DNA from: Mycobacterium sp. NS-7484
Lineage (GTDB): Bacteria > Actinomycetota > Actinomycetes > Mycobacteriales > Mycobacteriaceae
Direction: 5' to 3'
Assembly: GCF_001953975.1 (NCBI RefSeq)
Contig: NZ_MBEJ01000096.1
Location: forward strand, 1-64,000
Length of the DNA stretch: 64,000 nucleotides
The notes beneath the pieces were generated by a model, which was given only the letters and a program-made list of their open reading frames with translations, was not told the origin of the DNA and ran no database searches. A program made the position numbers and the translations under genes. This document shows, one piece after another, positions 52,860 to 61,450 of the stretch (position 1 is the first letter of the stretch; every line of letters starts with the position of its first letter).

Positions 52860-53246
52860 ATGGCCAGTCCACTAGTCGATGAACTCCTGCACATCGAACG
52901 GGCCGGGTGGGATGCGCTGTGCGAGTCCAGCGGCGCCGACTTCTACGGCGCGCTGATGCTCCCCGACGCCGTCATGGTCCTGGCCAACGGCATGGTGATG
53001 GACCGCAACACCGTGGTCAGCGCCTTGGCCGAATCGCCGCCGTGGCGTGCCTACGAGATCAGCGGTGTGCATGTGATCGCCCTCGACGACGACAACGCCG
53101 TGCTGGTCTATGTCGGCACGGCATACCGCGACGAGGATGAGCCCGCATTCGTCGGCGCGATGTCCAGCGTCTACCACCGCGTCGACGGGTCCTGGAGGCT
53201 CGCGCTGTATCAGCAGACCCGCAAACCGGATCAACGGGCCGGCTGA
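52860..53246 (+). CDS. NTF2-like (DUF4440) protein
   Basis: 128 residues from ATG 52860, chosen because the family fold begins there (DELLHIERAGWDALCESSGADFYGALM). LANGMVMDRNTVVSAL, YEISGVHVIALDDDNAVLVY and VYHRVDGSWRLALYQQT are typical DUF4440/SnoaL strands. Short proteins of this kind are often ketosteroid-isomerase-like or lack catalysis. It probably shares a transcript with the Nudix gene 13 bases downstream. Confidence 0.84.
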   Translation: MASPLVDELLHIERAGWDALCESSGADFYGALMLPDAVMVLANGMVMDRNTVVSALAESPPWRAYEISGVHVIALDDDNAVLVYVGTAYRDEDEPAFVGAMSSVYHRVDGSWRLALYQQTRKPDQRAG

Positions 53247-53259
53247 ATATGGTCGAGCA

Positions 53260-53979
53260 GTGACGATCGCCTACGACGACGCGCTGCGGGACCGGATCGG
53301 GACGCATCTGGCAGGGCACCGGCGCCGCTCGGTCACCGATCCGACGAAACGTCACGCCGCCGTGGCGGTGGTCCTCGTGGACTCCGAGGTCGGAGAGGAC
53401 CGGGTGGACCCGGCACCGGTCGACGAGTGGATCGACGGTCGGCCGATGCCGGAGCCCGGCCTGGACGGCCGCATGGTCGACGTATCCGGTGGAGCCGCTT
53501 TCCTGTTGTGCCGCAGGACCTCTCGACTTTCGTCGCATGCTGCGCAGTGGGCGTTGCCCGGTGGCCGGCTGGATCCGGGCGAAAACGCCGTCGAGGCCGC
53601 GCTGCGGGAACTCGACGAGGAGGTCGGCGTCAGCCTGCCCGACTCGGCGGTGTTGGGCCTGCTCGACGACTACCCGACCCGCTCGGGATATGTCATCACG
53701 CCGGTGGTGATCTGGGGTGGCGGTCGCCTGGAGCTGCGGCCTTCACCCGATGAGGTGGTGGCGGCTTACCGGGTGGGCCTGCACCAGCTGCAACGTGAGG
53801 ACTCGCCCCGGTTCATCACCATCCCCGAAAGCCCCCGCCCCGTCGTGCAGATTCCGTTGGGCAACGATCTGATCCATGCGCCCACCGGCGCGGTGTTGCT
53901 GCAGTTGCGATGGCTGGCTCTGGAGGGTCGGCCCGATCCGGTCGACGAACTCGAGCAGCCGGTCTTCGCCTGGCGCTGA
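53260..53979 (+). CDS. Nudix hydrolase
   Basis: 239 residues from GTG 53260. The Nudix box is intact: GGRLDPGENAVEAAL then RELDEEVGV (about 105-128), matching G-x5-E-x7-R-E-U-x-E-E-x-G-U, preceded by HAAQWALP. A CoA-pyrophosphatase-like context (VLLDDYPTRSGYVITPVV, PNT-like VIW) is suggested by the layout. It hydrolyses a nucleoside-diphosphate-linked metabolite with Mg; exact substrate open. Its stop is three bases from the convergent flavin-reductase gene. Confidence 0.9.
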   Translation: MTIAYDDALRDRIGTHLAGHRRRSVTDPTKRHAAVAVVLVDSEVGEDRVDPAPVDEWIDGRPMPEPGLDGRMVDVSGGAAFLLCRRTSRLSSHAAQWALPGGRLDPGENAVEAALRELDEEVGVSLPDSAVLGLLDDYPTRSGYVITPVVIWGGGRLELRPSPDEVVAAYRVGLHQLQREDSPRFITIPESPRPVVQIPLGNDLIHAPTGAVLLQLRWLALEGRPDPVDELEQPVFAWR

Positions 53980-53981
53980 TT

Positions 53982-54476
53982 TCAGGCCTCGTGCCCGGGC
54001 TCGAAGTCGGTCACATCGGACAGTTGGATCCACGGCTGCGGGTCGTCAGGGGCCTGTCCCGCAACGGGTTTCAACAGATACCCGATGTGGTCGCCGAGGT
54101 CGAACCGGTCCAGGACCTGCCCGACGAACCAGGCCGGTGCGGCATCGAGGATCGGCGTGTCGGCCGGGCCGGAATGCCAACGGCACCGGGCGAATTTGTC
54201 GACCTCGTCACCGGTCTCTTCGCCGAACAACCGCGCCAGGTCCAGGTCGTCACGGGCCAGCAGGTGCACACCGAGATGGTCGGCTGAGGCCGCGACGGCC
54301 AGCGTGTGGTTCTGCTTCGACAAGCCCACCAAGAATCGGGGCGGGTCGATGCTCGACTGCGTGGTGAACCCGACCAGGCAACCGGCGCGCCGATCCTCGG
54401 TCTGCACGGTCACGATGAACATCGGGTAGTCCAGGAGTCCGGCGAACCTGTCGAAACCGTCCCAGATCGAGATCAC
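53982..54476 (-). CDS. Flavin reductase-like FMN-binding protein
   Basis: 164 residues of the flavin reductase-like split-barrel fold: FAGLLDYPMFIVTVQTEDRRAGCLVGFTTQSSIDPPRFLVGLSKQNHT and HLGVHLLARDDLDLARLFGEETGDEVDKF are characteristic. It likely reduces or binds FMN/FAD for a partner oxygenase, none of which is adjacent. GTG start at 54476. Divergent from the zinc dehydrogenase gene. Confidence 0.88.
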   Translation of the reverse strand: MISIWDGFDRFAGLLDYPMFIVTVQTEDRRAGCLVGFTTQSSIDPPRFLVGLSKQNHTLAVAASADHLGVHLLARDDLDLARLFGEETGDEVDKFARCRWHSGPADTPILDAAPAWFVGQVLDRFDLGDHIGYLLKPVAGQAPDDPQPWIQLSDVTDFEPGHEA

Positions 54477-54575
54477 CGGACCATTCTCCTCACCCTCGAC
54501 GACCTGGCACCGGTTTGGTGCCGATCTGCCGGGGTAGCCACCACCGAGTCACTTCAAACTGAGGGGAGCACAGCT

Positions 54576-55757
54576 GTGAAAGCCGTTACCTGGCACGGTC
54601 GGCGGGACGTGCGGGTTGACACCGTGCCCGACCCGAAGATCGAAGAGCCCACCGACGCGATCATCGAGGTGACCTCGACCAACATCTGTGGCTCGGATCT
54701 GCATCTGTACGAGGTGCTCGGCGCCTTCATGCATCAGGGTGACATCCTGGGCCACGAACCGATGGGCATCGTGCGTGAGGTCGGCTCCAGCGTCGGAAAT
54801 CTGTCGGTGGGGGATCGGGTGGTGATCCCGTTCCAGATCTCGTGCGGGCACTGCTTCATGTGCGATCAGCAGCTCTACACCCAGTGCGAGACGACCCAGG
54901 TGCGAGATCAAGGGATGGGAGCGGCCCTGTTCGGTTACTCCGAGCTCTACGGTCAGATCCCCGGCGGCCAGGCGCAATACCTGCGGGTGCCGCAGGCCCA
55001 GTTCACCCATATCAAGGTGCCGGAGGGGCCGCCCGACTCCCGGTACGTCTATCTGTCGGATGTGCTGCCCACCGCGTGGCAGGCCGTCGCCTATGCCGCG
55101 ATTCCCGACGGCGGCTCGGTGACCGTGCTCGGGCTCGGGCCCATCGGTGACATGGCGGCCCGCGTCGCCCAGCACCTTGGCTACCGTGTCATTGCCGTGG
55201 ACCGGATCCGGGAACGGCTGGGCCGCGCCGAAGCTCGCGGCATCACCACGATCGACCTCAGCTCGTTGGACGAGCCGGTGGGTGACGCGGTGCGATCCAT
55301 GACCGACGGCCGCGGTACGGATTCGGTGATCGACGCGGTCGGCATGGAGGCCCACGGTTCGCCGGTGGCCTCGACCCTGCAGAAGATGACCGCCATGATG
55401 CCCGACGTGATCGCCAAGCCCATGATGCAGACCGCCGGTGTGGATCGGCTCGAGGCGTTCTACTCGGCGATCGACATCGTGCGCCGCGGCGGCACCATCT
55501 CGCTGATCGGCGTCTACGGCGGCATGGCCGACCCACTGCCCATGCTCACCTTGTTCGACAAGCAGATTCAGCTGCGCATGGGGCAGGCCAACGTGAAGAA
55601 GTGGGTCGACGACATCCTCCCGCTGCTCGGCGATGACGATCCTTTGGGCGTCGACGATTTCGCTACCCACATCCTGCCGCTCGACGAGGCGCCGCACGGC
55701 TACGAGATCTTCCAGAAGAAGCGGGACGGCGCCGTCAAGATCATCCTCACGCCGTGA
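54576..55757 (+). CDS. Zinc-dependent alcohol/formaldehyde dehydrogenase family
   Basis: 393 residues from GTG 54576 with GAGGGGAG upstream. MDR family: catalytic zinc ligands Cys in NICGSDLHLYE and GHEPMG, structural zinc site CGHCFMCDQQLYTQC, NAD-binding VTVLGLGPIGDMAA. The inserted segment after the structural zinc resembles glutathione-independent formaldehyde dehydrogenase and related FDH-like enzymes, though a general alcohol dehydrogenase is equally possible. No operon partner is evident. Confidence 0.92.
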   Translation: MKAVTWHGRRDVRVDTVPDPKIEEPTDAIIEVTSTNICGSDLHLYEVLGAFMHQGDILGHEPMGIVREVGSSVGNLSVGDRVVIPFQISCGHCFMCDQQLYTQCETTQVRDQGMGAALFGYSELYGQIPGGQAQYLRVPQAQFTHIKVPEGPPDSRYVYLSDVLPTAWQAVAYAAIPDGGSVTVLGLGPIGDMAARVAQHLGYRVIAVDRIRERLGRAEARGITTIDLSSLDEPVGDAVRSMTDGRGTDSVIDAVGMEAHGSPVASTLQKMTAMMPDVIAKPMMQTAGVDRLEAFYSAIDIVRRGGTISLIGVYGGMADPLPMLTLFDKQIQLRMGQANVKKWVDDILPLLGDDDPLGVDDFATHILPLDEAPHGYEIFQKKRDGAVKIILTP

Positions 55758-55844
55758 GCGGGCGGGCACGCGCCGAGTGAGATCGGCAAAGTCTGGGTAC
55801 ATCGTCTTGGTCTGGGAAGGGGGACGACCGACCGGAGAGGATTC

Positions 55845-56846
55845 ATGACCGCACCGCGATTGCAGGCCGACCAGCGTGATGCCGCCGAAGCTCAACGCAT
55901 CGTGGAAGCGGTGACCTCGGCATTCTCCACCCGCGTGGTGGGCCAGGACCATCTGCGCGAATCGATGTTGGTGGCGCTGCTGGCCGGCGGGCACCTGCTG
56001 ATCGAGAGCGTCCCCGGGCTGGCGAAGACCACCGCGGCCCGAGTGGTGGCCGAGTCGATCGATGGCACCTTCCGCCGGATCCAGTGCACGCCCGACCTGT
56101 TGCCCAGCGACATCATCGGCACCCAGATCTACGAGGCCGAACACAATTCGTTTGTCACGCAGTTGGGTCCGGTCCACGCCAACATCGTGCTGCTCGACGA
56201 GATCAACCGCTCCAGCGCCAAGACCCAGAGCGCGATGCTGGAGGCCATGGAGGAACGCCAGACCACGATTGCAGGCGTCGAATATCCCATCCCTGAACCG
56301 TTTCTCGTGATCGCCACGCAGAATCCCGTCGATCAGGAAGGGACCTATCCGCTCTCGGAGGCCCAGACCGATCGGTTCATGCTCAAGGAGATCGTGGGCT
56401 ACCCCTCGGTCGAGGACGAAGTCGAGATCGCCGCCCGGATGGATGCCGGTCTCTACGATCGCGGTCACCGCGCCGCTCCCGTCGTCACCATTGACGACAT
56501 TCGTCGCGCCCAGGACATCGTGCGGTCGGTGTATCTCGATCGGGCCCTCGTCGAGTACGCCAGCCGACTGGTCGGCGTCACCCGCGAACCGGGGCAATAC
56601 CTTCCGGCGAACCTGGCGCGGGTGATCGAGTACGGGGCCAGCCCGCGAGCCACCCTCGCGTTCTGCCGGACGGCCCGGGCCCTGGCGGTGCTGCGTGGCC
56701 GCGACCATGTGGTGCCCGACGACATCGCCCGGTTGGCCCATCGTGTGCTGCGCCACCGCCTGATCCTCGGTTTCGAAGCGGCCACCGCCAGGATCACCCC
56801 AGACGTCGTCGTCGATGCGGTGTTGCGTGCGGTCCAGGTCCCCTGA
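55845..56846 (+). CDS. MoxR family AAA+ ATPase, first gene of DUF58-VWA operon
   Basis: 333 residues. Walker A ESVPGLAKT (about 52), Walker B IVLLDEINR (about 111), ATQNPVDQEGTYPLSEAQTDRFM (sensor and MoxR signature). MoxR ATPases act as chaperones that load cofactors or metal, or assemble complexes, with VWA partners encoded in the same operon. GGAGAGGA precedes the ATG. The next gene starts seven bases after its stop. Confidence 0.95.
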   Translation: MTAPRLQADQRDAAEAQRIVEAVTSAFSTRVVGQDHLRESMLVALLAGGHLLIESVPGLAKTTAARVVAESIDGTFRRIQCTPDLLPSDIIGTQIYEAEHNSFVTQLGPVHANIVLLDEINRSSAKTQSAMLEAMEERQTTIAGVEYPIPEPFLVIATQNPVDQEGTYPLSEAQTDRFMLKEIVGYPSVEDEVEIAARMDAGLYDRGHRAAPVVTIDDIRRAQDIVRSVYLDRALVEYASRLVGVTREPGQYLPANLARVIEYGASPRATLAFCRTARALAVLRGRDHVVPDDIARLAHRVLRHRLILGFEAATARITPDVVVDAVLRAVQVP

Positions 56847-56853
56847 GGCCGCG

Positions 56854-57720
56854 ATGGGCAAGTATCTCGACTCGGCCAAGGCGTACATCGGTCGCGACGC
56901 CGCGGGGTTGCTCGAGGGCGGCCGCTACGCCCTGGTGCACACTCGCAGCCTGGAATTCGACGAGCTGCGCCCCTACGTTCCGGGCGACGATGTCCGTGAC
57001 ATCGACTGGAAGGCCACCGCCCGGTCCGGGCATACCCTGATCAAACGGTTCGTCTCCGAAAAGCACCACAAGGTACTGGTGGTCGCCGACGCCGGACGCA
57101 ACAGCTGCGCACTGGCGCCCTCAGGTGAACTGAAAAGGACCGTGGCGCTGCACACCATCGGCGCGATCGGATTGATGACCCTGCCGCGCTCCGACGAGAT
57201 CGCGATGGTGCTCGGGGACCGGCGAGGCAACGTCGACATCCGGCTGCGCCGCGGGGAAACTCACATCGAACGCATGCTGCACCGGTACCACGACCACGCC
57301 ACCGACCATCCCGGTCCCAGCGACATCCGGGTACAGCTCGAATGGGTCGCCAGCCACTACCGGCACCGACTGCTGATCTTCGTGGTGTCCGACGAACCCG
57401 AGGTCGACGAGCGGCTGGCCGACGTGCTGGGTTCCCTCACCGCCCGCCACGACGTGCTGTGGGCATTGGTCGGCGACATGCCCGCGGTGGGCGCGCCGTC
57501 CGATGGCGCACGCGGCTACGAGATCGCCGATGGCCGGCCGATCCTGACCGGCCTGGATGCCGACGTGGTCGAGGCCTATCGCCGCGCAGAAACCCAACGG
57601 CGCGAACGGCTTTCCGAGCTTCTCACCACCCACCGGGTACCGCACGCCCGGATTCCCGGCAGCATGCGCATCCGGGCGGCGTTGACCGCCATGACCGGGG
57701 TGTACGCACGTGCCGGATGA
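56854..57720 (+). CDS. DUF58 domain protein
   Basis: 288 residues. DUF58 signature RPYVPGDDVRDIDWKATARSG (about 39-58, written here in part as YVPGDDVRDIDW) and a VWA-like fold after it (KVLVVADAGRN, LLIFVVSDEPEVDERLA). DUF58 proteins are the constant partners of MoxR ATPases. ATG 56854 has GAGG upstream; GTG 56830 is possible. Its end overlaps the following GTG start by 11 bases. Confidence 0.92.
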   Translation: MGKYLDSAKAYIGRDAAGLLEGGRYALVHTRSLEFDELRPYVPGDDVRDIDWKATARSGHTLIKRFVSEKHHKVLVVADAGRNSCALAPSGELKRTVALHTIGAIGLMTLPRSDEIAMVLGDRRGNVDIRLRRGETHIERMLHRYHDHATDHPGPSDIRVQLEWVASHYRHRLLIFVVSDEPEVDERLADVLGSLTARHDVLWALVGDMPAVGAPSDGARGYEIADGRPILTGLDADVVEAYRRAETQRRERLSELLTTHRVPHARIPGSMRIRAALTAMTGVYARAG

Positions 57721-58183
57721 CTTGCTGCGTTACGTGATCGGGCCGACGCCCTACTCGTCGGTGTGGCTGTGGATCGCGATCGGTCTGATCCTCGTGCTGT
57801 GCGCCTGGTACGGCGCCGTCTTCGTGTTGACTGCGCCCGGGCGCGCGGTAGGAGACCTTCCCCTCATCGGCGCGGCCCGGGCCGAGTACCTGCGCCGCCG
57901 GTCGGCCCGGGCGGTGCGCACCATCGGAAACCGTTACCGCTCAGGTGATCTGAGCGCCGGGGCGGCAGGTGCCGCGCTCAGCCGGGAACTGCGGGCATTC
58001 GTCCAGGGCGCCACCGGAGTGCAGGCCCGCTACCTTCAGGTCGACGCCATTGCGGACAGCGACGCCGCACCGGCTGCCCCGATCCTCGCCCAACTCACCG
58101 ATATTCAGTTCAACCACCGCTCCACGCTGGATGCCGGGACGGTCAGCGATCAGGCCGAGGAGTTGATCCGCGGATGGACCTGA
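57710..58183 (+). CDS. Single-pass membrane protein of MoxR operon (DUF4381-like)
   Basis: 157 residues from GTG 57710. One transmembrane helix near the N-terminus (about 15-40, SVWLWIAIGLILVLCAWYGAVFVL), then a cytoplasmic helical part (YLRRRSARAVRTIGNRYRSGDLS, LSRELRAFVQGATG). Position and layout match the DUF4381 slot of BatA/B-type operons, but sequence similarity cannot be judged by eye. It overlaps genes on both sides, by 11 and 10 bases. Confidence 0.75.
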   Translation: MPDDLLRYVIGPTPYSSVWLWIAIGLILVLCAWYGAVFVLTAPGRAVGDLPLIGAARAEYLRRRSARAVRTIGNRYRSGDLSAGAAGAALSRELRAFVQGATGVQARYLQVDAIADSDAAPAAPILAQLTDIQFNHRSTLDAGTVSDQAEELIRGWT

Positions 58184-59124
58184 TCTGGTGGGTGGTGGCG
58201 ATCGCCGGGTGTCTGGCCCTGGCCGGGTGCGTGGGTGCGGCCCTGTGGCTGAAGGAATCAGACCCCGACGATCTCAGACCGCTGGCCAACACCCGACGTC
58301 TGACCCGGTTGCCCGAGTACGTGCGGGCCGCGCGACGACGCATGGTGTCGGCCGTCGTGGCGATCGTCATGTTGACGGTCGCGTTCGCGGCGGCCGTCCT
58401 CGTGGCGGCCCGCCCCACCGGACTTCCGTCGTGGGCCCGTAGCACCGCGGTGGCGGCACCGGAGGACATCATGGTCTGCGTCGGCGGACCCGCGACCGAC
58501 CCCGCGGTCAACGCGACATTGCAGTACTTCGCCGAACGGATCCCCTCGTTCGGCACCGCCCGGATCGGGTTGACCTCGGCGAACCGACGGGTGCTTCCGC
58601 TCACCCGCGACTACCACTACGCGGCAGGCCAATTCGCCGCGGTCGCCCGCGGCGATGGTGCCGATCCACTGGTCACCCCGGTCGCCTATGTCGACTACTC
58701 CGCGAATGTGACGGACGTGTTGGCCTTGTGCCTGACCGGCTTCCCGAATTTTGAAGAGGCCTCGGCGCAACGCCGTTCGTTGATCTACGTGGGTCCGGAG
58801 ACCCTGCCCGGCAAGTCCACGCCGCTGTTCACCGCGGACAGGTTGCGCGACCTGGCGGTCAATGCCGGCATCCAGGTCAACGCCATCACCCCGGGGACCG
58901 GGGAGGGTGCCGTGGCAGCCTTGGCGCGCAGCACCGGCGGACGGTGGTACGGACCCGCGGACGTCGAGGCACATCTGACCGAGATCCGTGACCATCCGCC
59001 GCAGGCTGCTCCGAACGGTGACAGCGCGGCGATGAAATCCGTGGAGACGCCGGGGATCCCGGTGTTGGCCGCACTGCTGGCGTTGGCGGTGCTGTGGTGG
59101 TGGCCGGCGGTGATGCGACGATGA
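58174..59124 (+). CDS. Membrane protein with degenerate VWA-like domain
   Basis: 316 residues. Transmembrane helices near the start (two, about 3-23 and 58-80) and end (about 292-312), with an extracytoplasmic domain between. The domain resembles a VWA fold (EDIMVCVGGPATDP, IQVNAITPGTGEGAVAALARSTGGRWY) but the MIDAS motif D-x-S-x-S is absent (VCVGG in its place), so metal binding is unlikely. It is paired by overlap with the next VWA gene, as BatA and BatB are. Confidence 0.75.
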   Translation: MDLIWWVVAIAGCLALAGCVGAALWLKESDPDDLRPLANTRRLTRLPEYVRAARRRMVSAVVAIVMLTVAFAAAVLVAARPTGLPSWARSTAVAAPEDIMVCVGGPATDPAVNATLQYFAERIPSFGTARIGLTSANRRVLPLTRDYHYAAGQFAAVARGDGADPLVTPVAYVDYSANVTDVLALCLTGFPNFEEASAQRRSLIYVGPETLPGKSTPLFTADRLRDLAVNAGIQVNAITPGTGEGAVAALARSTGGRWYGPADVEAHLTEIRDHPPQAAPNGDSAAMKSVETPGIPVLAALLALAVLWWWPAVMRR

Positions 59125-60047
59125 GTTTCGAGCCGGTCCTGCCGCCGCTGCTGCTTGCGGCGCTCGCGGTGGTGCTCGTCGTGGCGCGGGCCGTGACGTT
59201 CCCACAGGTACGGGCACAGGCCGACGGTTGGCCTGCGGTGTGGCGCTGGTCGGCGCTGACCGCCGCCGGGCTGTTGCTCCTCGTGGCCGGTCTCGGTCCG
59301 GTGGTCGGCGGAGCCCGCGACACCGTGCCCCGGCCCGCGGGTGACCGGGACCCGAGCATCTTCGTGATCCTCGACCGGTCGCCGGAGATGACGCAGCCCG
59401 GCCCCGACGGACGCTCGGCGATGTCGGTCGCGCGCGCGGACATCGTCGCCCTGATCGACCGCTATCCGGATGCCCGTTTCGCGCTGATCGGGTTCACCGA
59501 CCGGCCGAGTGTGGTGTGGCCGCTGTCGGCCGATACGTGGAGTTTGCGCCCGGTGCTCTCGGCCGTGGAGGCGTATCCGGCGAGACCGGACGCCCCGGAT
59601 GCCAATGTCGGCGCCGCCGCCAGCGTGCTGCGCTACCAGTTGATCAGCGCTGCGGCGCAGTTCCCGCGGGCGCAGAACCTGGTCTTCTATCTGGGTTCCG
59701 GTGCGCCGGAATCCCAATCCCCGCAACGAGAATTCCAGTTGCCCGAGGGCAGTGTGGACGGCGGGGCGGTGCTGGGATACGGCACCGCCGGGGCGCCGGC
59801 GCTGCGCGGGGTGGCCGACCAGATCGGGGTGCCGTACGTGTCGCGTGACGTCGGCACGCCGTTGGATGTCGCGCTGCCCGACGATGCCGCACCGGAGCAG
59901 GCGCCTGAGACAGCCCGGGATCGCGCCGGCGTGGAGTTGTACTGGGTCTTCGCCGCAGCGGCGGGGCTGCTGATCCTGGTCGAGCTTTATCTCGTGCTGC
60001 GGGAGTTCCGTCGCACGCAGTCGATCGACGTGGGGCCGCGGTCATGA
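59121..60047 (+). CDS. VWA domain membrane protein
   Basis: 308 residues. N-terminal helices (about 8-25, 45-65), VWA domain with ILDRSPEMTQ at the MIDAS position (D-x-S-x-x, last Ser replaced), RFALIGFTDRPSVVWPLS, LVFYLGSGAPES, and a C-terminal helix (WVFAAAAGLLILVELYLVL). Layout is that of BatA/BatB proteins of MoxR operons. Starts at the preceding stop (ATGA) and ends four bases inside the next gene. Confidence 0.82.
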   Translation: MSFEPVLPPLLLAALAVVLVVARAVTFPQVRAQADGWPAVWRWSALTAAGLLLLVAGLGPVVGGARDTVPRPAGDRDPSIFVILDRSPEMTQPGPDGRSAMSVARADIVALIDRYPDARFALIGFTDRPSVVWPLSADTWSLRPVLSAVEAYPARPDAPDANVGAAASVLRYQLISAAAQFPRAQNLVFYLGSGAPESQSPQREFQLPEGSVDGGAVLGYGTAGAPALRGVADQIGVPYVSRDVGTPLDVALPDDAAPEQAPETARDRAGVELYWVFAAAAGLLILVELYLVLREFRRTQSIDVGPRS

Positions 60048-60733
60048 ACCCGTTGCGGCGCAGGTTGCTGCTGTACTCCGCCCCGGTGGTGCTGGTATTG
60101 GTCATCGTGATCGTCAAGCTGTTGTCTGTGGTGGTGATCGGCCATTCGGCGGTGTCGAGTTTCGCCGATCGTGACACCGACGCCCTGGCACGCGAAGTGT
60201 CCAGGCTGCAGGTGCTCAATGTCGTCGAGCCCGGCAAGGCGGACTCGGCCGCGGGTGCGCTCGCGGTCCTCGAAGACCGGCTCGCCGACGCCGACCGTCA
60301 CTTCAGCGCGGCCCTGGACGCCCTCGGTGCCGATGAATCCTGTTCGGCCAGGGTGAATCTCGAACTCGTGCGGGAAACGCTCGGTGATCGTGCCGCCGCG
60401 GTGTTCGACCTCCAGACGGCGGTGGCCCACTATCTCGGTGCGCGAGAAGTGGTGGAGCGGGCCGAAGCGGGGTGCTTCGCCGGCAACACCGACCCCGACC
60501 CGGATCGCCGCGTGGTGCGCGAGCAGGCCCTGGACCGGTTGAACGGCAAGATCGATGCGGCGAGCGTCGCACCGCCGCCGGTGACACCACCGCCCCCCGC
60601 GGCACCGGCACCCGCTCCGCCACCGGGATCGGCGGGGGCGGCCGACCCACGGTCACCGAACCGCCTGGATCCCACCACCGGTGACCCGCTGGACCGGCTG
60701 CAACAGATCCTGCGTGACGCGGCCACCGGCTAG
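60044..60733 (+). CDS. Membrane-anchored helical-repeat protein ending the MoxR operon
   Basis: 229 residues. One N-terminal helix (about 10-32), then about 130 residues of TPR-like alpha-helical repeats (LAVLEDRLADADRHFSAALDALG, AVFDLQTAVAHYLGAREVVERAE) with a Cys pair, and a Pro-rich tail (PPPVTPPPPAAPAPAPPPG). A BatC-like TPR partner would fit this operon position. Function of the complex unknown. Confidence 0.78.
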   Translation: MNPLRRRLLLYSAPVVLVLVIVIVKLLSVVVIGHSAVSSFADRDTDALAREVSRLQVLNVVEPGKADSAAGALAVLEDRLADADRHFSAALDALGADESCSARVNLELVRETLGDRAAAVFDLQTAVAHYLGAREVVERAEAGCFAGNTDPDPDRRVVREQALDRLNGKIDAASVAPPPVTPPPPAAPAPAPPPGSAGAADPRSPNRLDPTTGDPLDRLQQILRDAATG

Positions 60734-60767
60734 ATTCACCTGAGTCGGGTCAACACGAGGGAACGGG

Positions 60768-61367
60768 ATGGCTGTGGCAGACGGGTTGTCTGCGCGTGAG
60801 GCGAAGCGCCTGCAGACGCGTGAGCGGTTGATGGGTGCGGCGATCGCGGAGTTCAAGCGGGCCGGGATGGCCGAAGCGGATGTCGGCACGATCGTGAAGG
60901 CGGCCGGCGTCGCGCACGGCACGTTCTTCTTCCACTTCCCCACCAAAGAACATGTGCTGCTGGAGCTCGAACAGCGCGAAGAGGAACGTATCGCCAAGCA
61001 GTACGCGCAGTTCCTCAAGAAGCCGCACACGCTGGAGGACGGTCTGCGCGAGTCCATGCGGCTGGTGGTCGGCCTGGAGCGCCGGCTCGGCGATGTCCTG
61101 TTCAAAGACTTTCTGGCCCTGCACTTCTCGCAGACCCGTCCGCCGGTACCGGACAGCCAGGAACATCCGGTGATCTCCCACGTGGCCCAGCAGATCGAGC
61201 TGGCCCAGCAGCAGGGCGAGGTGGCCGCCGACGTCAACCCGTGGAACAGCGCCGTGTTCTTCCTGCTCGGCTTCTATGCGCTGTTGATCACCACCAACGA
61301 CTGGCCCACGCGCGACGCCCTCCTGGAGGACTACGTGATCAGGACCATGCGCAGCATGGCGCCGTAA
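60768..61367 (+). CDS. TetR family transcriptional regulator
   Basis: 199 residues. Helix-turn-helix: RLMGAAIAEFKRAGMAEADVGTIVKAAGVAHGTFFFHFPTKEHVLLEL. The C-terminal domain is typical of TetR ligand-binding proteins. It is the likely reader of the TGAC-N4-GTCA sites before the next gene (61405) and before the 32-residue peptide (62176). Transcribed in the same direction as those genes. Confidence 0.93.
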   Translation: MAVADGLSAREAKRLQTRERLMGAAIAEFKRAGMAEADVGTIVKAAGVAHGTFFFHFPTKEHVLLELEQREEERIAKQYAQFLKKPHTLEDGLRESMRLVVGLERRLGDVLFKDFLALHFSQTRPPVPDSQEHPVISHVAQQIELAQQQGEVAADVNPWNSAVFFLLGFYALLITTNDWPTRDALLEDYVIRTMRSMAP

Positions 61368-61403
61368 CACCGCCCGCAGGGGCCCTGTCGAGCCGTCGTT
61401 TCA

Positions 61404-61421
61404 TTGACTATAGTCAGTCAA
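61404..61421. promoter_or_regulatory. Operator-like palindromes before membrane-protein gene
   Basis: Perfect 12-base palindrome TGACTATAGTCA (61405-61416), overlapped by the wider dyad TTGACT/AGTCAA (61404-61421). It contains TATAGT, a good -10, so a bound TetR dimer would block the promoter of the gene at 61451. A related copy lies at 62175. Confidence 0.72.
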
Positions 61422-61450
61422 CAACACGCCACGGCTCGCTTGGAGGACCC

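Noticed and set aside
54549-56888. 779-codon minus-strand frame over the dehydrogenase and MoxR genes
   Set aside because: It is antisense to two clearly recognised genes with intact motifs; its own sequence is His/Gly/Asp-rich and unlike any family.
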